A stretch of 59,910 nt of DNA, taken from NCBI GenBank assembly GCA_002457275.1, contig NTKD01000006.1:1-59910 (forward strand), read 5' to 3'. This DNA comes from OM182 bacterium MED-G24 (lineage in GTDB: Bacteria; Pseudomonadota; Gammaproteobacteria; Pseudomonadales; Azotimanducaceae). The notes under the pieces were generated by a model. It saw nothing but the letters and a program-made list of their open reading frames with translations. It ran no database searches and had not been told where the DNA came from. Both the position numbers and the translations under genes were made by a program. Below, piece after piece: positions 22,622 through 32,927 of this stretch (position 1 is the first letter of the stretch; each line of letters starts with the position of its first letter).

Positions 22622-22833
22622 AGGCTTCTCACGGCAAACGAGGTCACAATGACGATACACAACAGGAATCTTCCGCGTATTCGGTGGTCCTATTCACGTC
22701 ACCGTAACCATACGGCATGCTGCGTTCTGTTGCACAACCGTGACCCAGCGACACCCAGACACCGCCAGCATAGCCCTGGATACTCTGGAAGATCCACAAG
22801 TTGGGTCACCGACATTCGAACCAGACAAGACCG

Positions 22834-23234
<401 letters not shown>

Positions 23235-23235
<1 letters not shown>

Positions 23236-24125
23236 TGGCAGCATTCACAACTTTTTCAGATGAAGCGCTGGCGCGTTTTCTTGTGATGTTCGAGCTTTAT
23301 GAAGACATCAAGGCGACCCCGATTGAGACCGGCATCGAGAATTCCAACTACCACATCCATGTTGATGGCAGGCGCTTCGTTCTCACGATTACCGAGACAC
23401 TCAACTTCGACGAGGTCGCCTTTTTCAACGAGATTTTTGGTGCGCTGGCAAACAGCGACGTACCGGCACCCTCACCGCTGCGCACCCTCGACGGAATGTC
23501 CAGCACCATATTCTGTGGTAAACCGACCTGGCTGTTCACTCATCTGTCGGGGGAGCACCCGGAAGCGCCAGACGCGGAGGCCTGCCGTCAGATTGGCTAC
23601 GCGCTGGCGACCATACACACGATGCTCAAAGACAACCGTTACCATCGTGACAGTCCCTACGATCTCGCCTGGTCCGAAGCAACATTCACAAGAGTCAGGG
23701 CTATGCTCTCCGACGATGATGCAACCCATCTCGCCAGCGCAATCGACATCCAACGAGCGCTGAGCGACGGGAACGAGTTGCCCCGAGGAACCATTCACGG
23801 CGACCTGTTTCGAGACAATGCGTTATTCGATGACGGCCGGCTCACAGGCGTGCTTGATTTCTACCACGCCTGTGAAGACTTCCTTATCATGGACCTGGCG
23901 ATCGCCATCAATGACTGGTGCCCTCACAGTGCCGAACTCCAGGGACATCTGTTGTCGGGCTACAGCGACATTCGATCTCTCACGGATGAAGAGCGCGATC
24001 TATTGCCGCCCACGCGAAAGGTCGCCGCAATGCGATTCGCACTGACCCGACTGACAAGCGGAGAATCAGGACAGCCCTTGAAAGATCCAACCGAATTTCT
24101 TCGGTTACTCGCAGGCCTCGAATAA
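23235..24125 (+). CDS. thrB: Homoserine kinase (ThrB, APH-fold type)
   Basis: Phosphorylates homoserine for threonine synthesis, feeding ThrC (11573-12943). The 296-residue protein is of the aminoglycoside-phosphotransferase fold: GIENSNYHI nucleotide-binding segment, catalytic IHGDLFRDNALF, and metal-binding GVLDFYHAC. This form occurs in Pseudomonas rather than the GHMP-kinase form of E. coli. The ATG overlaps the DUF2782 stop, so translation is likely coupled. Confidence 0.94.
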
Positions 24126-24151
24126 CAGACTCGCACGAGCGCCAAGAATCA

Positions 24152-25105
24152 CTATGAATAGAGGTAGAACAGCCCAAACCATTGCTGATCATCAGTCCAG
24201 AACCGGTGCTTGGCGAAACCCGCGTCCGATGCCATCTGGGTAAATTCATCCGATGAGTATTTGAATGAGTTCTCCGTGTGAATCTTCTCGCCAGCCTCAA
24301 GGGAAATCACCGCTCCTCCCAGCATAACCTCCTGTGCCGTTTCGCTGACCAGGAACATTTCGATACAGCCTTTGTCGATGTTGTAGCCGGCCTCATGTCG
24401 GAAATTCTCGAGTTCAAAGTTTCCGGTCATTTCAGCATTCAGATGGGTCAGGATGTTCAGGTTGAACCGTTCCGTAACTCCCGCCCTATCATTGTACGCA
24501 CTGTTTAAGACCGCATGATCTTTTTTAAGATCAACGCCAATCAGTAAACTGCCATCAACGCCCACATGGCGTCGGACCTGTCTTAAAAACCGAACTGCCT
24601 GGTCAGGATCAAAATTGCCGATGCTGGATCCCGGAAAAAAACCTACGCGGCGTCCGCTCGCGTCAAACGGTAGATCAAATTCCTGACTGTAGTCGATACA
24701 CGTCGCCTTGACGTTCAGCCAATCATAATCTTGCGTGAGCCTCTCGACCGACTGTGCAAGATAATCTCTTGAGATATCGATGGGTGCATACAGCGATGGC
24801 CGAAGGCTCTCCAGCAACACCCTGATCTTTTCACTGCTGCCACTGCCGTATTCGATCAGAGCAACGCCGGTGCCAATGGTATCGACCAGATCGCGGTTCA
24901 AGTTCTTCAGCAACCCGATCTCTGTACGCGCCGGATAATACTCAGGTTGGCGTGTAATCTCCGTGAACAAAGCGGAGCCGGTCTCGTCATAAAAATACTT
25001 CGGGGCAATCTGCTTGTTGGATTGCTTGAGACCTGCGAGCACCTCCGCGCTAACGTCAATCTCTGGTGTCGGCAAGTCGTAAAACTTCAATGTCGGTACC
25101 GTCAT
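24152..25105 (-). CDS. egtD: L-histidine N-alpha-methyltransferase EgtD
   Basis: EgtD trimethylates histidine to hercynine with SAM, the first step of ergothioneine synthesis. From ATG 25105 the 317-residue protein shows PKYFYDETGSALF, IEYGSGSSEK (SAM loop), PIDISRDYL and FFPGSSIGNFDP, all typical of EgtD. An earlier start in the frame (25219) would run into egtB and lacks homology. It lies 25 bp after egtB; together they could make the sulfoxide intermediate, but the final C-S lyase is not in this window. Confidence 0.95.
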   Translation of the reverse strand: MTVPTLKFYDLPTPEIDVSAEVLAGLKQSNKQIAPKYFYDETGSALFTEITRQPEYYPARTEIGLLKNLNRDLVDTIGTGVALIEYGSGSSEKIRVLLESLRPSLYAPIDISRDYLAQSVERLTQDYDWLNVKATCIDYSQEFDLPFDASGRRVGFFPGSSIGNFDPDQAVRFLRQVRRHVGVDGSLLIGVDLKKDHAVLNSAYNDRAGVTERFNLNILTHLNAEMTGNFELENFRHEAGYNIDKGCIEMFLVSETAQEVMLGGAVISLEAGEKIHTENSFKYSSDEFTQMASDAGFAKHRFWTDDQQWFGLFYLYS

Positions 25106-25130
25106 AGTTCTCTCCAACAACGACAGATTC

Positions 25131-26402
25131 TCAAACGTCACGGACCAGCCGGATTCCGCTGAACTGCCAGCGATCCCTGGGATAGAAAAAATTGCGGTAT
25201 GTCGCCCGGATATGGTCACGTGGCGTCGCGCAGGAACCTCCCCTCAGCACCCACTGGCTCGACATAAACTTGCCGTTGTATTCGCCCAACGACCCATCGA
25301 AGGTGCGAAAGCCGGGATAGGGGTCGTAGCTGCTTCGGGTCCATTCCCAAACATCACCAAACATCTGACTGATCTGGCCAACGGTCTGCCCCCGTCGACG
25401 CCCAGGGTGAAAAGTCTGGTCTTCCACAAATTCACCATTGTGGTTTGCCAGATCACTGGCGACTTCCCACTCCGCTTCCGTGGGAAGCCGGCACCCGGCC
25501 CAATGTGCATACGCCTCCGCTTCGTAGCCACTCACATGGCAAACGGGCGCATCTGGTTGCAATGGCTCAAGACCAGAAAGGGTATATTCCATCCACCCAT
25601 TGTCGGTCTTCACCCAATAGAGCGGTGCGTTGACACCGGTTTCACGCCAGAGCGCCCAGGCGTCAGACAACCACAGCGTCGATTGCTCGTAGCCTCCGGC
25701 CTCCACAAAGGCGAGATACTCGGCATTGGTCACCAAACAATCCGACATCTCGAAGTCTCTGGTAAACACCTTGTGTCGCGGATATTCATTGTCAAACGCG
25801 AAACCCCGCTCTTCGCCTCTCCGGCCAATTTCATGTAACCCACCAGGTATGCGCACATAGCTCGCGTCATCCGGAATCGAAGAAGATCCCGTCGTTCGTT
25901 CAATGTAAGCGGGATAGAGCGGATTGTGACCTAGGTTATACTTGATATCGGTCAGCAGTAATTCCTGATGCTGCTGTTCGTGGTTCAATCCCAGGTCCAC
26001 CTTGAACCCGACGTCCTGATCAACCTCTCCGCTCAAAAGTTCGGCCATAGCTTCATCAACATGATCCCGATACTTCAGCACATCGGCCACAGTTGGTCGT
26101 GACAACAACCCGCGTTCCGCACGCGGATGCTGGCGGCCGACCCCGTTGTAATAGGAATTGAACAGCACCTCAAACTGGGGATGAAACACCCGGTAACCCG
26201 GGACAAACGGTTTCAGCAGAAAGGTCTCAAAAAACCAGGTGACATGGGCGAGATGCCATTTTGGTGGGCTCGCCTCGAGCACCGGTTGAATCACATAATC
26301 TTCAACCGCTAGAGGGTCACATAACGTACGGCTCTGCTGTCTTACTCTGGCATAGTCCTCGCACAGTGAGGCCGTCGCCACTTCGTCTGGACGGACTGGC
26401 AC
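25131..26402 (-). CDS. egtB: Ergothioneine sulfoxide synthase EgtB
   Basis: EgtB is an iron-dependent oxygenase joining hercynine to a cysteine-type thiol. The 423-residue protein has the N-terminal DinB-like domain with iron ligands in WHLAHVTWF and the HxxxHxE-type LNHEQQHQE, then an FGE-sulfatase-like domain (about 165-423) with CRLPTEAEWE, GDVWEWTRSSY and VLRGGSC. Whether it uses free cysteine or gamma-glutamylcysteine cannot be read with confidence. Order egtB-egtD is co-directional. Confidence 0.95.
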   Translation of the reverse strand: MPVRPDEVATASLCEDYARVRQQSRTLCDPLAVEDYVIQPVLEASPPKWHLAHVTWFFETFLLKPFVPGYRVFHPQFEVLFNSYYNGVGRQHPRAERGLLSRPTVADVLKYRDHVDEAMAELLSGEVDQDVGFKVDLGLNHEQQHQELLLTDIKYNLGHNPLYPAYIERTTGSSSIPDDASYVRIPGGLHEIGRRGEERGFAFDNEYPRHKVFTRDFEMSDCLVTNAEYLAFVEAGGYEQSTLWLSDAWALWRETGVNAPLYWVKTDNGWMEYTLSGLEPLQPDAPVCHVSGYEAEAYAHWAGCRLPTEAEWEVASDLANHNGEFVEDQTFHPGRRRGQTVGQISQMFGDVWEWTRSSYDPYPGFRTFDGSLGEYNGKFMSSQWVLRGGSCATPRDHIRATYRNFFYPRDRWQFSGIRLVRDV

Positions 26403-26442
26403 GACGCCTCCTTACTTCTGTGTATCCAACGACCAGCCCACC

Positions 26443-27093
26443 CTAGCCACGCATCAGGTAACCCATGAGCGTGGCAATATTGAGCTCAGCATGGGGCGCC
26501 TTGATGAATCCAACGTACTGACCTTCCGGGTTGATCACCGCGATACTGGCCGAATGATCGACCAGATAACCCTCAGGATCCGGTCCAGGCACCTTGCCAA
26601 ATGCGACGTTGAGTTGCGACGCCAATGCGACGATCTGATCAAACTCGCCAGTAAGCCCACGGAAGGCGGGATCAAAACTGCCCACATAGGCATCTATGGA
26701 AGCGGTCGTGTCCCGTTCGGGATCCACACTGACAAGGATCACCGCAGGTGGTTCAGGGATTTTCGTCACTGCTCTCGCCAGTACGCCCATGGTTGTCGGA
26801 CAGATATCCGGGCAATAGGTAAACCCGAAAAATACAAGGGTCCAGCGTCCCTGGAATATCTTCTCGTCAACCGAAGTACCCTCGTTATCCAAAAGTTCGA
26901 AAGTGGAAACAGCTCGATACTCAGGGTGATGAAAAAAACCCAGCTCCCTCAGGCGATCATCACCGGGCAGCCCGGGATTCAGAAAATTATGTAGAAAGAG
27001 TCCCAGAATGATGCAGATGAACGCAACGAGCCATAACAACGTACTGCGCACGCCGCGCTCACGTTGACTGCGGAGCGCGTGGCCTTCAGACAT
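26443..27093 (-). CDS. SCO1/SenC copper chaperone for cytochrome oxidase
   Basis: A membrane-anchored periplasmic thioredoxin-fold protein delivering copper to the CuA centre of subunit II. The 216-residue product has one N-terminal transmembrane helix (about 18-36), the copper ligands in FTYCPDICPTTMG and the distal His in LVDHSASIAV. Its start overlaps cyoE by eight bases, placing it last in the cox cluster. Confidence 0.95.
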   Translation of the reverse strand: MSEGHALRSQRERGVRSTLLWLVAFICIILGLFLHNFLNPGLPGDDRLRELGFFHHPEYRAVSTFELLDNEGTSVDEKIFQGRWTLVFFGFTYCPDICPTTMGVLARAVTKIPEPPAVILVSVDPERDTTASIDAYVGSFDPAFRGLTGEFDQIVALASQLNVAFGKVPGPDPEGYLVDHSASIAVINPEGQYVGFIKAPHAELNIATLMGYLMRG

Positions 27094-27985
27094 AGTTCAC
27101 CGGCAACAGGTAATGATCGACCACAAGCCCGATAAACAGAAGCATCAGATAGACGATGGAATACCGGAACGTCTGGATCGGGGCCCGATCGCGATCCTGC
27201 AGCATGCGCACGCAGTGGTAAATAAACACCCCACCGAGAACGAGTGCTACGGCCAGGTAGAGAATATTGTTCATACCAATCAGAAACGGCATGACGGAGA
27301 CGAGAATCAATATGACGGTATAAAGCAGAATGTGCAGCTTGGTGTATTGCTCGCCATGCGTGACAGGCAACATCGGTATCGCGACTTCGCGATATTCATC
27401 CACCCGATCAATGGCCAGTGCCCAGAAATGGGGTGGCGTCCACGCAAAAATGATCAGCACCAGCAGCAATGCGCCACCGTCGATACTCCCGGTTACCGCT
27501 GTCCAGCCGAAGAGCGGGGGAGCCGCGCCAAACAACCCACCGATCACAATGTTTTGCGGAGTCGCGCGCTTCAGATAGAGTGTATAGATCAGCCCGTATC
27601 CCACCCACGATGCAAAGTTCAGCATCGCCGTCAGAGGGTTGATCAACCACGCCAGAATCACAAGGCCCACAACGCCTGTCACTGCAACAAACACAGCCCC
27701 CTGCGTGCCCGTCACTCTGCCTTGTGCGACGGGCCGGTTTCTCGTACGTGCCATGACCGCGTCGACCCGAGCGTCCATCAGATGATTCATCGCTGCCGCC
27801 GATGCGGCCACCAGCGCAATGCCAAGATTCCCGAACACGAGTATGTGCCAGGGAACCATACCGGGAGTGGCCAGAAGCATACCCACCAGCGCACATAACA
27901 ACATCAGCAGGACAACGCGCGGTTTACAGAGCGTCAGATAATCCTGCCATCCAGGCATGGTTGCGGTCATGGAATGGTTCAACAC
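27086..27985 (-). CDS. cyoE: Protoheme IX farnesyltransferase
   Basis: CyoE/CtaB converts heme B to heme O in the membrane. The 299-residue protein has about eight hydrophobic helices and the UbiA-type motifs: LTLCKPRVV, NHLMDARVDAVMARTRNRP (substrate-binding Asp/Asn) and the second loop DRVDEYREVAIPMLP. The start used is a GTG at 27985; an ATG at 27970 is equally possible. Relatives place ctaA just upstream; here only about 100 bp separate cyoE from the next cox gene and none of it resembles ctaA. Confidence 0.96.
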   Translation of the reverse strand: MLNHSMTATMPGWQDYLTLCKPRVVLLMLLCALVGMLLATPGMVPWHILVFGNLGIALVAASAAAMNHLMDARVDAVMARTRNRPVAQGRVTGTQGAVFVAVTGVVGLVILAWLINPLTAMLNFASWVGYGLIYTLYLKRATPQNIVIGGLFGAAPPLFGWTAVTGSIDGGALLLVLIIFAWTPPHFWALAIDRVDEYREVAIPMLPVTHGEQYTKLHILLYTVILILVSVMPFLIGMNNILYLAVALVLGGVFIYHCVRMLQDRDRAPIQTFRYSIVYLMLLFIGLVVDHYLLPVNYV

Positions 27986-28085
27986 ACTATCCGGGGGTCC
28001 GGCGACTTATCGGCGCCCATGGTAACGTATTCACCAAAGCCGCACATCTTCACCTGTCGAACTGTGTCGCTTGCGCCAACAGGAA

Positions 28086-28652
28086 TTACCCCACCCTGGA
28101 CAGTTTCATCAAATGCTTCAGGTCTTTCAGCATATCCTGGCCTGAATTTTCCGGTCCGAAGCGAAGCATGATGTTTCCCATCGGGTCCATGAGATAGACC
28201 CAGTCACCTTCCGACGTCAGCCCCAGATCGACAAGGTCTTGCGCCAACCATTCGACGGTGAGATCCGGGTGTTCGGTGTCTATCAGCGCGCTGAACGTCT
28301 CATCAATCGCATCTGTCGTTGGGACCAGTAACTGGTGAACCCTTCGAGCATCCTTCCCCAAAGCAATTGTCACCTGACGCATCAGGTAGAGACGACCCTC
28401 ACAGGCTTGATCGCACTGTGCGTCGGCGATGTAGATCAGACTCCAGTACCCCGCGTGGTGATGTTCACTAAACCGAAGGGGCGGTTGGACGAGTTCTCCC
28501 CGATTCGTCGTGGATCCGGACAGCGAATCAGGAAAGTGAAAGAAAAACAGATACGCCAGCAGCACAGGCACAAAAGCAATCCCAAAAATAGCCAACATCG
28601 TTCGTTGACCCCTACGTTCAGTCGTCTCCAATTTCTTGTCCGTATCACTCAC
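28086..28652 (-). CDS. Cox-cluster membrane protein of unknown function
   Basis: A 188-residue protein with one N-terminal transmembrane helix (about 18-38) and a periplasmic domain that looks like a degenerate SCO/thioredoxin fold: GYWSLIYIADAQCDQACEGRLYLMRQ resembles the SCO CxxxC region with two Cys. The terminal part (WVYLMDPMGNIMLRF) also fits the thioredoxin-fold pattern. A homologous gene occurs at this place in the Pseudomonas cox cluster. A role in oxidase assembly or redox is inferred from context. Confidence 0.75.
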   Translation of the reverse strand: MSDTDKKLETTERRGQRTMLAIFGIAFVPVLLAYLFFFHFPDSLSGSTTNRGELVQPPLRFSEHHHAGYWSLIYIADAQCDQACEGRLYLMRQVTIALGKDARRVHQLLVPTTDAIDETFSALIDTEHPDLTVEWLAQDLVDLGLTSEGDWVYLMDPMGNIMLRFGPENSGQDMLKDLKHLMKLSRVG

Positions 28653-28680
28653 CGTCAGTCCTCAAGAACGTGTATTTGCG

Positions 28681-29421
28681 TCATGGTGGCGCCTGCGACT
28701 CATCGGCAGCGGGGGAACGTCGCAGCTGCTGCCAGGTAAACACCACCCACATCACAACAATCGCCAACGACATCAGGAACCATTGAACCGCGTAACCTCG
28801 ATGCAGCTCGGGCGCCATCACGGTCACCGGCCAGTTTCGTGGCAAGGCCATCGGATCGGTTTCTGCAAGACGGATCACGGTCGGGTGGAGCGAGACCGAG
28901 AGTAGCAAACCAACCTGTTCCGGATCCGGTGTTTGTACAAGCGGTATACCGTGAGCCATCGTCTCATGACCCAGCCAATGCACCTGGCCACCGCCTGGAA
29001 CCCACGGCATGCCGACGATTGACCGTGTCGAATGATAGGCTGTCCGATCTTGGGGCACCTCTACTGCATCAAGCCGATGTGGACCGGAGCGTACGTAGCC
29101 ACGATTAACCAGTGTCCAGCCGTTGATCGTTTCATCCCAGAACAACTGCAACACTTCGAACCCGGCTCGACCATCCAGTATCCGATTGTCGAGCAAGACC
29201 ACTCGACGATCCCAGTACCCACGCAGCACAACGCGACGTTGTAACATCTGAGCGTCGGCTGTCGTTAACGCGCCAAGACTGACCGGCGCACTCGCGAGTG
29301 ACGATGCATTTGCCGCTATCAGCGCGACTTTCTCCTGTTCTCGATCCAACTGCCAGAACCCCAGGCGAACGAAAACGCAGAAAAACACCAAAGTGAACAG
29401 TGTCAGACGCCAGTTTATCAT
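28681..29421 (-). CDS. SURF1 family cytochrome oxidase assembly protein
   Basis: SURF1 helps insert heme A into cytochrome oxidase. From ATG 29421 (MINWRLTLF) the 246-residue protein has transmembrane helices at each end (about 7-25 and 215-233), with RLGFWQLDREQEK, GYWDRRVVLLDNR, GWTLVNRGYV and HRGYAVQWFLM, all SURF1 marks. Upstream in-frame starts lack homology. SURF1 here points to an aa3-type oxidase that needs heme A. Confidence 0.93.
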   Translation of the reverse strand: MINWRLTLFTLVFFCVFVRLGFWQLDREQEKVALIAANASSLASAPVSLGALTTADAQMLQRRVVLRGYWDRRVVLLDNRILDGRAGFEVLQLFWDETINGWTLVNRGYVRSGPHRLDAVEVPQDRTAYHSTRSIVGMPWVPGGGQVHWLGHETMAHGIPLVQTPDPEQVGLLLSVSLHPTVIRLAETDPMALPRNWPVTVMAPELHRGYAVQWFLMSLAIVVMWVVFTWQQLRRSPAADESQAPP

Positions 29422-29534
29422 TCGCGATATTGTTTTCACCAAAGCGCGGTCCGATTCACAATCCCGGCGCGCGTCAGAACTGGCCAGCAATGGCGATCCA
29501 TGGCAGCATGGCGCCTCCACGAACGGGTCCTACA

Positions 29535-29750
29535 ATGATTTTCGAAATCGCCATCGTCATTTTGTTTCTGGCCAACGTCGCAGTGCTCGGGCGAGCACTG
29601 TATACCTTACTGCTGGATCAGGGTAGGGGAAGCAAACGAACTGCCAACCTACTGCTCTTGCGCGTCGGTCTTGCGATCGCTCTGATCGCAACCATCATGT
29701 TCGGTGTCGTTACTGGCCAGCTGGGCGTCAGTACACCCTGGTCACCCTGA
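29535..29750 (+). CDS. DUF2909 twin-transmembrane protein
   Basis: A 71-residue protein with two hydrophobic helices (about 3-23 and 43-65) separated by a short basic loop (RGSKRTANLLLLRVG), the DUF2909 pattern. Such genes lie between coxC and surf1 in Pseudomonas-type clusters, here on the opposite strand to the rest. The frame extends upstream to 29400, but the ATG at 29535 matches the family. A role in oxidase assembly is a guess from context. Confidence 0.85.
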   Translation: MIFEIAIVILFLANVAVLGRALYTLLLDQGRGSKRTANLLLLRVGLAIALIATIMFGVVTGQLGVSTPWSP

Positions 29751-29786
29751 TCGCACTTATCACTTTCTCAGGGAACAAACGTTTGA

Positions 29787-30701
29787 CTAGAACCCGGTCG
29801 GTCCACCACCAAGCAGATAGACAAAGATAAACAGGCCAACCCAGACCACGTCCACAAAGTGCCAATACCAAGAAGCGGCTTCAAAACCGAAACAGTCATC
29901 GGCTTCAAAATGGCCCTTTAGCGCTCTGCCGAGCATGACAATCAACATGAACGTACCCAAGGTCACATGCGCGCCGTGAAAACCAGTGAGCATGAAGAAC
30001 GTCGTGCCATAGATACCTGAAGCCAATGTCAGGCCGAGATCCGCATACGCGTGATAATACTCATAGCCCTGAACAACCAGGAAGATCAGGCCCAGCGCAA
30101 TAGTCGCTGCAAGCCAGTTGATCAGTTTCTTCCGATTACCTTCCTTGATCGCGTGGTGGGCGATCGTCACCGTGAAGCTCGATGTGATCAACAGCGCGGT
30201 ATTGAGCAGTGGCAGCTGCAACGATGGGATGACTTCCGCTGGACCGACAAACTTGTCTGTTTCCGGATTACTCATCATCGGCCACTCCGGTGTGAACCCA
30301 GGCCACAACAGTTCCGAAGGCCCGCGATCTCCTTCCCCACCAAGCCATCCAACGACCCAGAAACGGACATAGAATAGCGCGCCAAAAAATGCCATGAAGA
30401 ACATGACCTCAGAGAAGATAAACCAGCCCATCGCCCAGACATAGGAGCGGTTCATCTGATCGCTATAGAGCTTCTGATGGTTTTCTTCGATGACGGTTCC
30501 AAACCAGTAGAACAATGTGAACCCAAGGACCAGGCCACCGACCAGCAAAACCCACATTCCCGCGGAGTGTTCCGTCCCGGCGGACATGTCATTCAGAATG
30601 TTGCCAATTCCAAAGACCGTCAGGAATATACCCAACGAAGCAAATATCGGCAATTTGCTGTTATGGGGCACATAGTAGGCTTCGTAACTCTGTTCCGACA
30701 T
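29787..30701 (-). CDS. coxC: Cytochrome c oxidase subunit III
   Basis: The 304-residue integral membrane subunit has about seven hydrophobic helices. FSEVMFFMAFFGALFYVRFW, HHAIKEGNRK, GTTFFMLTGFHGAHVTLGTFML and YWHFVDVVWVGLFIFVYLLGG are all subunit III hallmarks (listed separately here). It supports proton uptake and oxidase stability without redox centres. It follows cox11 in the order coxB-coxA-cox11-coxC. Confidence 0.97.
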   Translation of the reverse strand: MSEQSYEAYYVPHNSKLPIFASLGIFLTVFGIGNILNDMSAGTEHSAGMWVLLVGGLVLGFTLFYWFGTVIEENHQKLYSDQMNRSYVWAMGWFIFSEVMFFMAFFGALFYVRFWVVGWLGGEGDRGPSELLWPGFTPEWPMMSNPETDKFVGPAEVIPSLQLPLLNTALLITSSFTVTIAHHAIKEGNRKKLINWLAATIALGLIFLVVQGYEYYHAYADLGLTLASGIYGTTFFMLTGFHGAHVTLGTFMLIVMLGRALKGHFEADDCFGFEAASWYWHFVDVVWVGLFIFVYLLGGGPTGF

Positions 30702-30733
30702 GGTGAACTCCGACTCGGTTCAGTTCTCTTGTT

Positions 30734-31291
30734 TCAATTCAATCCGTTCAATCGCACCTGCGCGACATCAACCTGTTCAGTCACATCAAACAGGGTATAC
30801 GCCAGCGTCAGGGTCGTGACATCCTCCGGAACGTCACGATCCACCACAAAGTGCAGCGGCATATCGATCGATTCACCATTGGCCAGTTGCTGTTGCTCAA
30901 AGCAGAAGCATTCGGTCTTGTGGAGGTAACGAGATGCATAATAGGGAGTGACACTGGGTACCGCCTGCGCTGTCATCAACCGCGCAGTGGGGTTACGGGC
31001 AAAGAAATCCGTCCGGTAACTGGCGCCAGGATGGACCGTCATCGTACGCACCGTCGGACGGAACTCCCAGGACATTCCCGCATTGTTGTTGGCAATAAAT
31101 TGCACCTTGATCTCACGAGAGGTATCAATCGCATCGTCACGTGCAACAACCTGGTCACCGGTTTTTCCATTCAGACCAGTGATATCACAGATCACGTCAT
31201 ACAGCGGCACCATTGCAAAGCCGAAACCGAACATGCCCAGTGCAACTGCAGCCAGCTTCAATGCGAACGATGTTGTATTCGTGTTTTCCAT
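30734..31291 (-). CDS. ctaG: Cox11/CtaG copper chaperone
   Basis: CtaG delivers copper to the CuB site of subunit I. The 185-residue protein has an N-terminal membrane anchor (about 9-30) and a periplasmic immunoglobulin-like domain with the copper-binding motif KTECFCFEQQQL. PLYDVICDITGLNGKT near the N-terminus is also typical. It lies between coxA and coxC, its usual place. Confidence 0.95.
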   Translation of the reverse strand: MENTNTTSFALKLAAVALGMFGFGFAMVPLYDVICDITGLNGKTGDQVVARDDAIDTSREIKVQFIANNNAGMSWEFRPTVRTMTVHPGASYRTDFFARNPTARLMTAQAVPSVTPYYASRYLHKTECFCFEQQQLANGESIDMPLHFVVDRDVPEDVTTLTLAYTLFDVTEQVDVAQVRLNGLN

Positions 31292-31315
31292 TGGGTCAGT
31301 ACGTTGATCGCAGAA

Positions 31316-32917
31316 TCAGCCGTGCGCTTCCTGCAGATTCTTGGGTGGCGTCGAAAACGAGTGATACGGCGCCGGTGACGGCAATGTCCACTCAAGACCA
31401 TGAGCACTTTCCCAAACCTGGTTTGTGGCTTTCTTGTCGTCCTGAATCGTCTGCAAAATGATGAACAGAAACAGTATCTGGCTGAATCCAAACAGGAACG
31501 CGCCACAACTCGAGATCATGTTGTAGTCCGCAAACTGCAGCGCGTAGTCCGGAATGCGACGCGGCATACCGGCAAGACCGGTGAAGTGCTGCGGGAAGAA
31601 CGTGATATTGACACCGACAAACGACAACCAGAAGTGTGTTTTACCGAGCGCCTCGTTGTACATATTACCGGTCCACTTTGGTAGCCAGTAGTAGACGGCT
31701 GCCATGATCGAGAACACCGCACCTGGAACCAGCACATAGTGGAAGTGTGCAACAACGAAGTAAGTGTCGTGGTACTGGAAGTCCGCAGGGACGATCGCCA
31801 GCATCAGTCCTGACAAACCGCCGATGGTAAACAGGATCACAAAAGCGACTGAAAACAGCATGGGGGTCTCAAAGGTCATAGAGCCCTTCCACATGGTCGC
31901 CACCCAGTTAAATACTTTTACACCCGTGGGGATCGCAATCAGCATCGTTGCGTACATGAAGTACAATTCACCCGTAATGGGAATACCCGCCGTGAACATA
32001 TGATGCGCCCAGACGATAAACGACAGAAACGCAATAGCTGAGGTGGCATAAACCATTGATGCGTATCCAAACAGTCGTTTGCGCGCGAAAGTCGGAATAA
32101 TGGCTGACACAATTCCGAACGCCGGCAGGATCATAATGTAGACCTCTGGATGCCCGAAGAACCAGAACACATGCTGGAACAGCACCGGATCTCCGCCACC
32201 ACCTGCATCAAAGAAAGCGGTAGCAAAGTGGATATCCATCAGCATCATGGTCACGACACCTGCGAGTACCGGCATAACAGCCAGCAGCAGGTACGCGGTG
32301 ATCAGCCAGGTCCAGACGAACAGGGGCATCTGCATCAACTTCAAACCAGGTGCCCGCATGTTCAGGATCGTCACAATGATGTTGATCGAGCCCATGATCG
32401 ATGAGGCGCCCATCAGGTGGACGCCAAATATGAAGAACGTCACCGTAGGAGGCGCATACTCCGTCGATAGGGGCGCATAGAACGTCCAGCCGAAATTCGG
32501 TGCTCCGCCCTCCATAAAGAACGTGGCGAGCAACATTGAGAAAGCAAACGGCAGAATCCAGAAGCTGAAGTTGTTCATTCGCGGCAGCGCCATATCGGGC
32601 GCGCCAACCATCATGGGGACCAGCCAGTTGGCGAGTCCGACAAACGCGGGCATCACAGCACCAAAGACCATGATCAGTCCGTGCATAGTCGTCATCTGAA
32701 TGAAGAACTCGGGTTCTACAATCTGGAGCCCAGGTTGAAATAGCTCTGCCCGAATCACCAGTGCAAAGACGCCACCGGTCAGGAACATGATGAAGCTGAA
32801 CCAGAGGTACAGCGTGCCGATGTCCTTGTGATTAGTGGTCAGTACCCACCGCATCAACCCTTTGTCAGGACCGTGATGGTGGTCCTCATGATGATCGTGT
32901 TCGATAACTGCGCTCAT
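31316..32917 (-). CDS. coxA: Cytochrome c oxidase subunit I
   Basis: The catalytic heme-copper subunit with twelve transmembrane helices and 533 residues. Visible are [10 protein letters not shown] (low-spin heme His), [17 protein letters not shown] with the CuB His-Tyr pair, VWAHHMF (CuB His pair), GITGELYF-region residues of the K channel, and [12 protein letters not shown] for the other heme ligands. GHPEVY and the Tyr indicate an A-family oxidase. It is preceded by coxB with a 10-bp gap. Confidence 0.98.
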   Translation of the reverse strand: MSAVIEHDHHEDHHHGPDKGLMRWVLTTNHKDIGTLYLWFSFIMFLTGGVFALVIRAELFQPGLQIVEPEFFIQMTTMHGLIMVFGAVMPAFVGLANWLVPMMVGAPDMALPRMNNFSFWILPFAFSMLLATFFMEGGAPNFGWTFYAPLSTEYAPPTVTFFIFGVHLMGASSIMGSINIIVTILNMRAPGLKLMQMPLFVWTWLITAYLLLAVMPVLAGVVTMMLMDIHFATAFFDAGGGGDPVLFQHVFWFFGHPEVYIMILPAFGIVSAIIPTFARKRLFGYASMVYATSAIAFLSFIVWAHHMFTAGIPITGELYFMYATMLIAIPTGVKVFNWVATMWKGSMTFETPMLFSVAFVILFTIGGLSGLMLAIVPADFQYHDTYFVVAHFHYVLVPGAVFSIMAAVYYWLPKWTGNMYNEALGKTHFWLSFVGVNITFFPQHFTGLAGMPRRIPDYALQFADYNMISSCGAFLFGFSQILFLFIILQTIQDDKKATNQVWESAHGLEWTLPSPAPYHSFSTPPKNLQEAHG

Positions 32918-32927
32918 GAGCTTCTCC

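Noticed and set aside
27113-27898. 261-codon open frame opposite cyoE
   Set aside because: Antisense to a conserved membrane protein; low-complexity, unlikely product.
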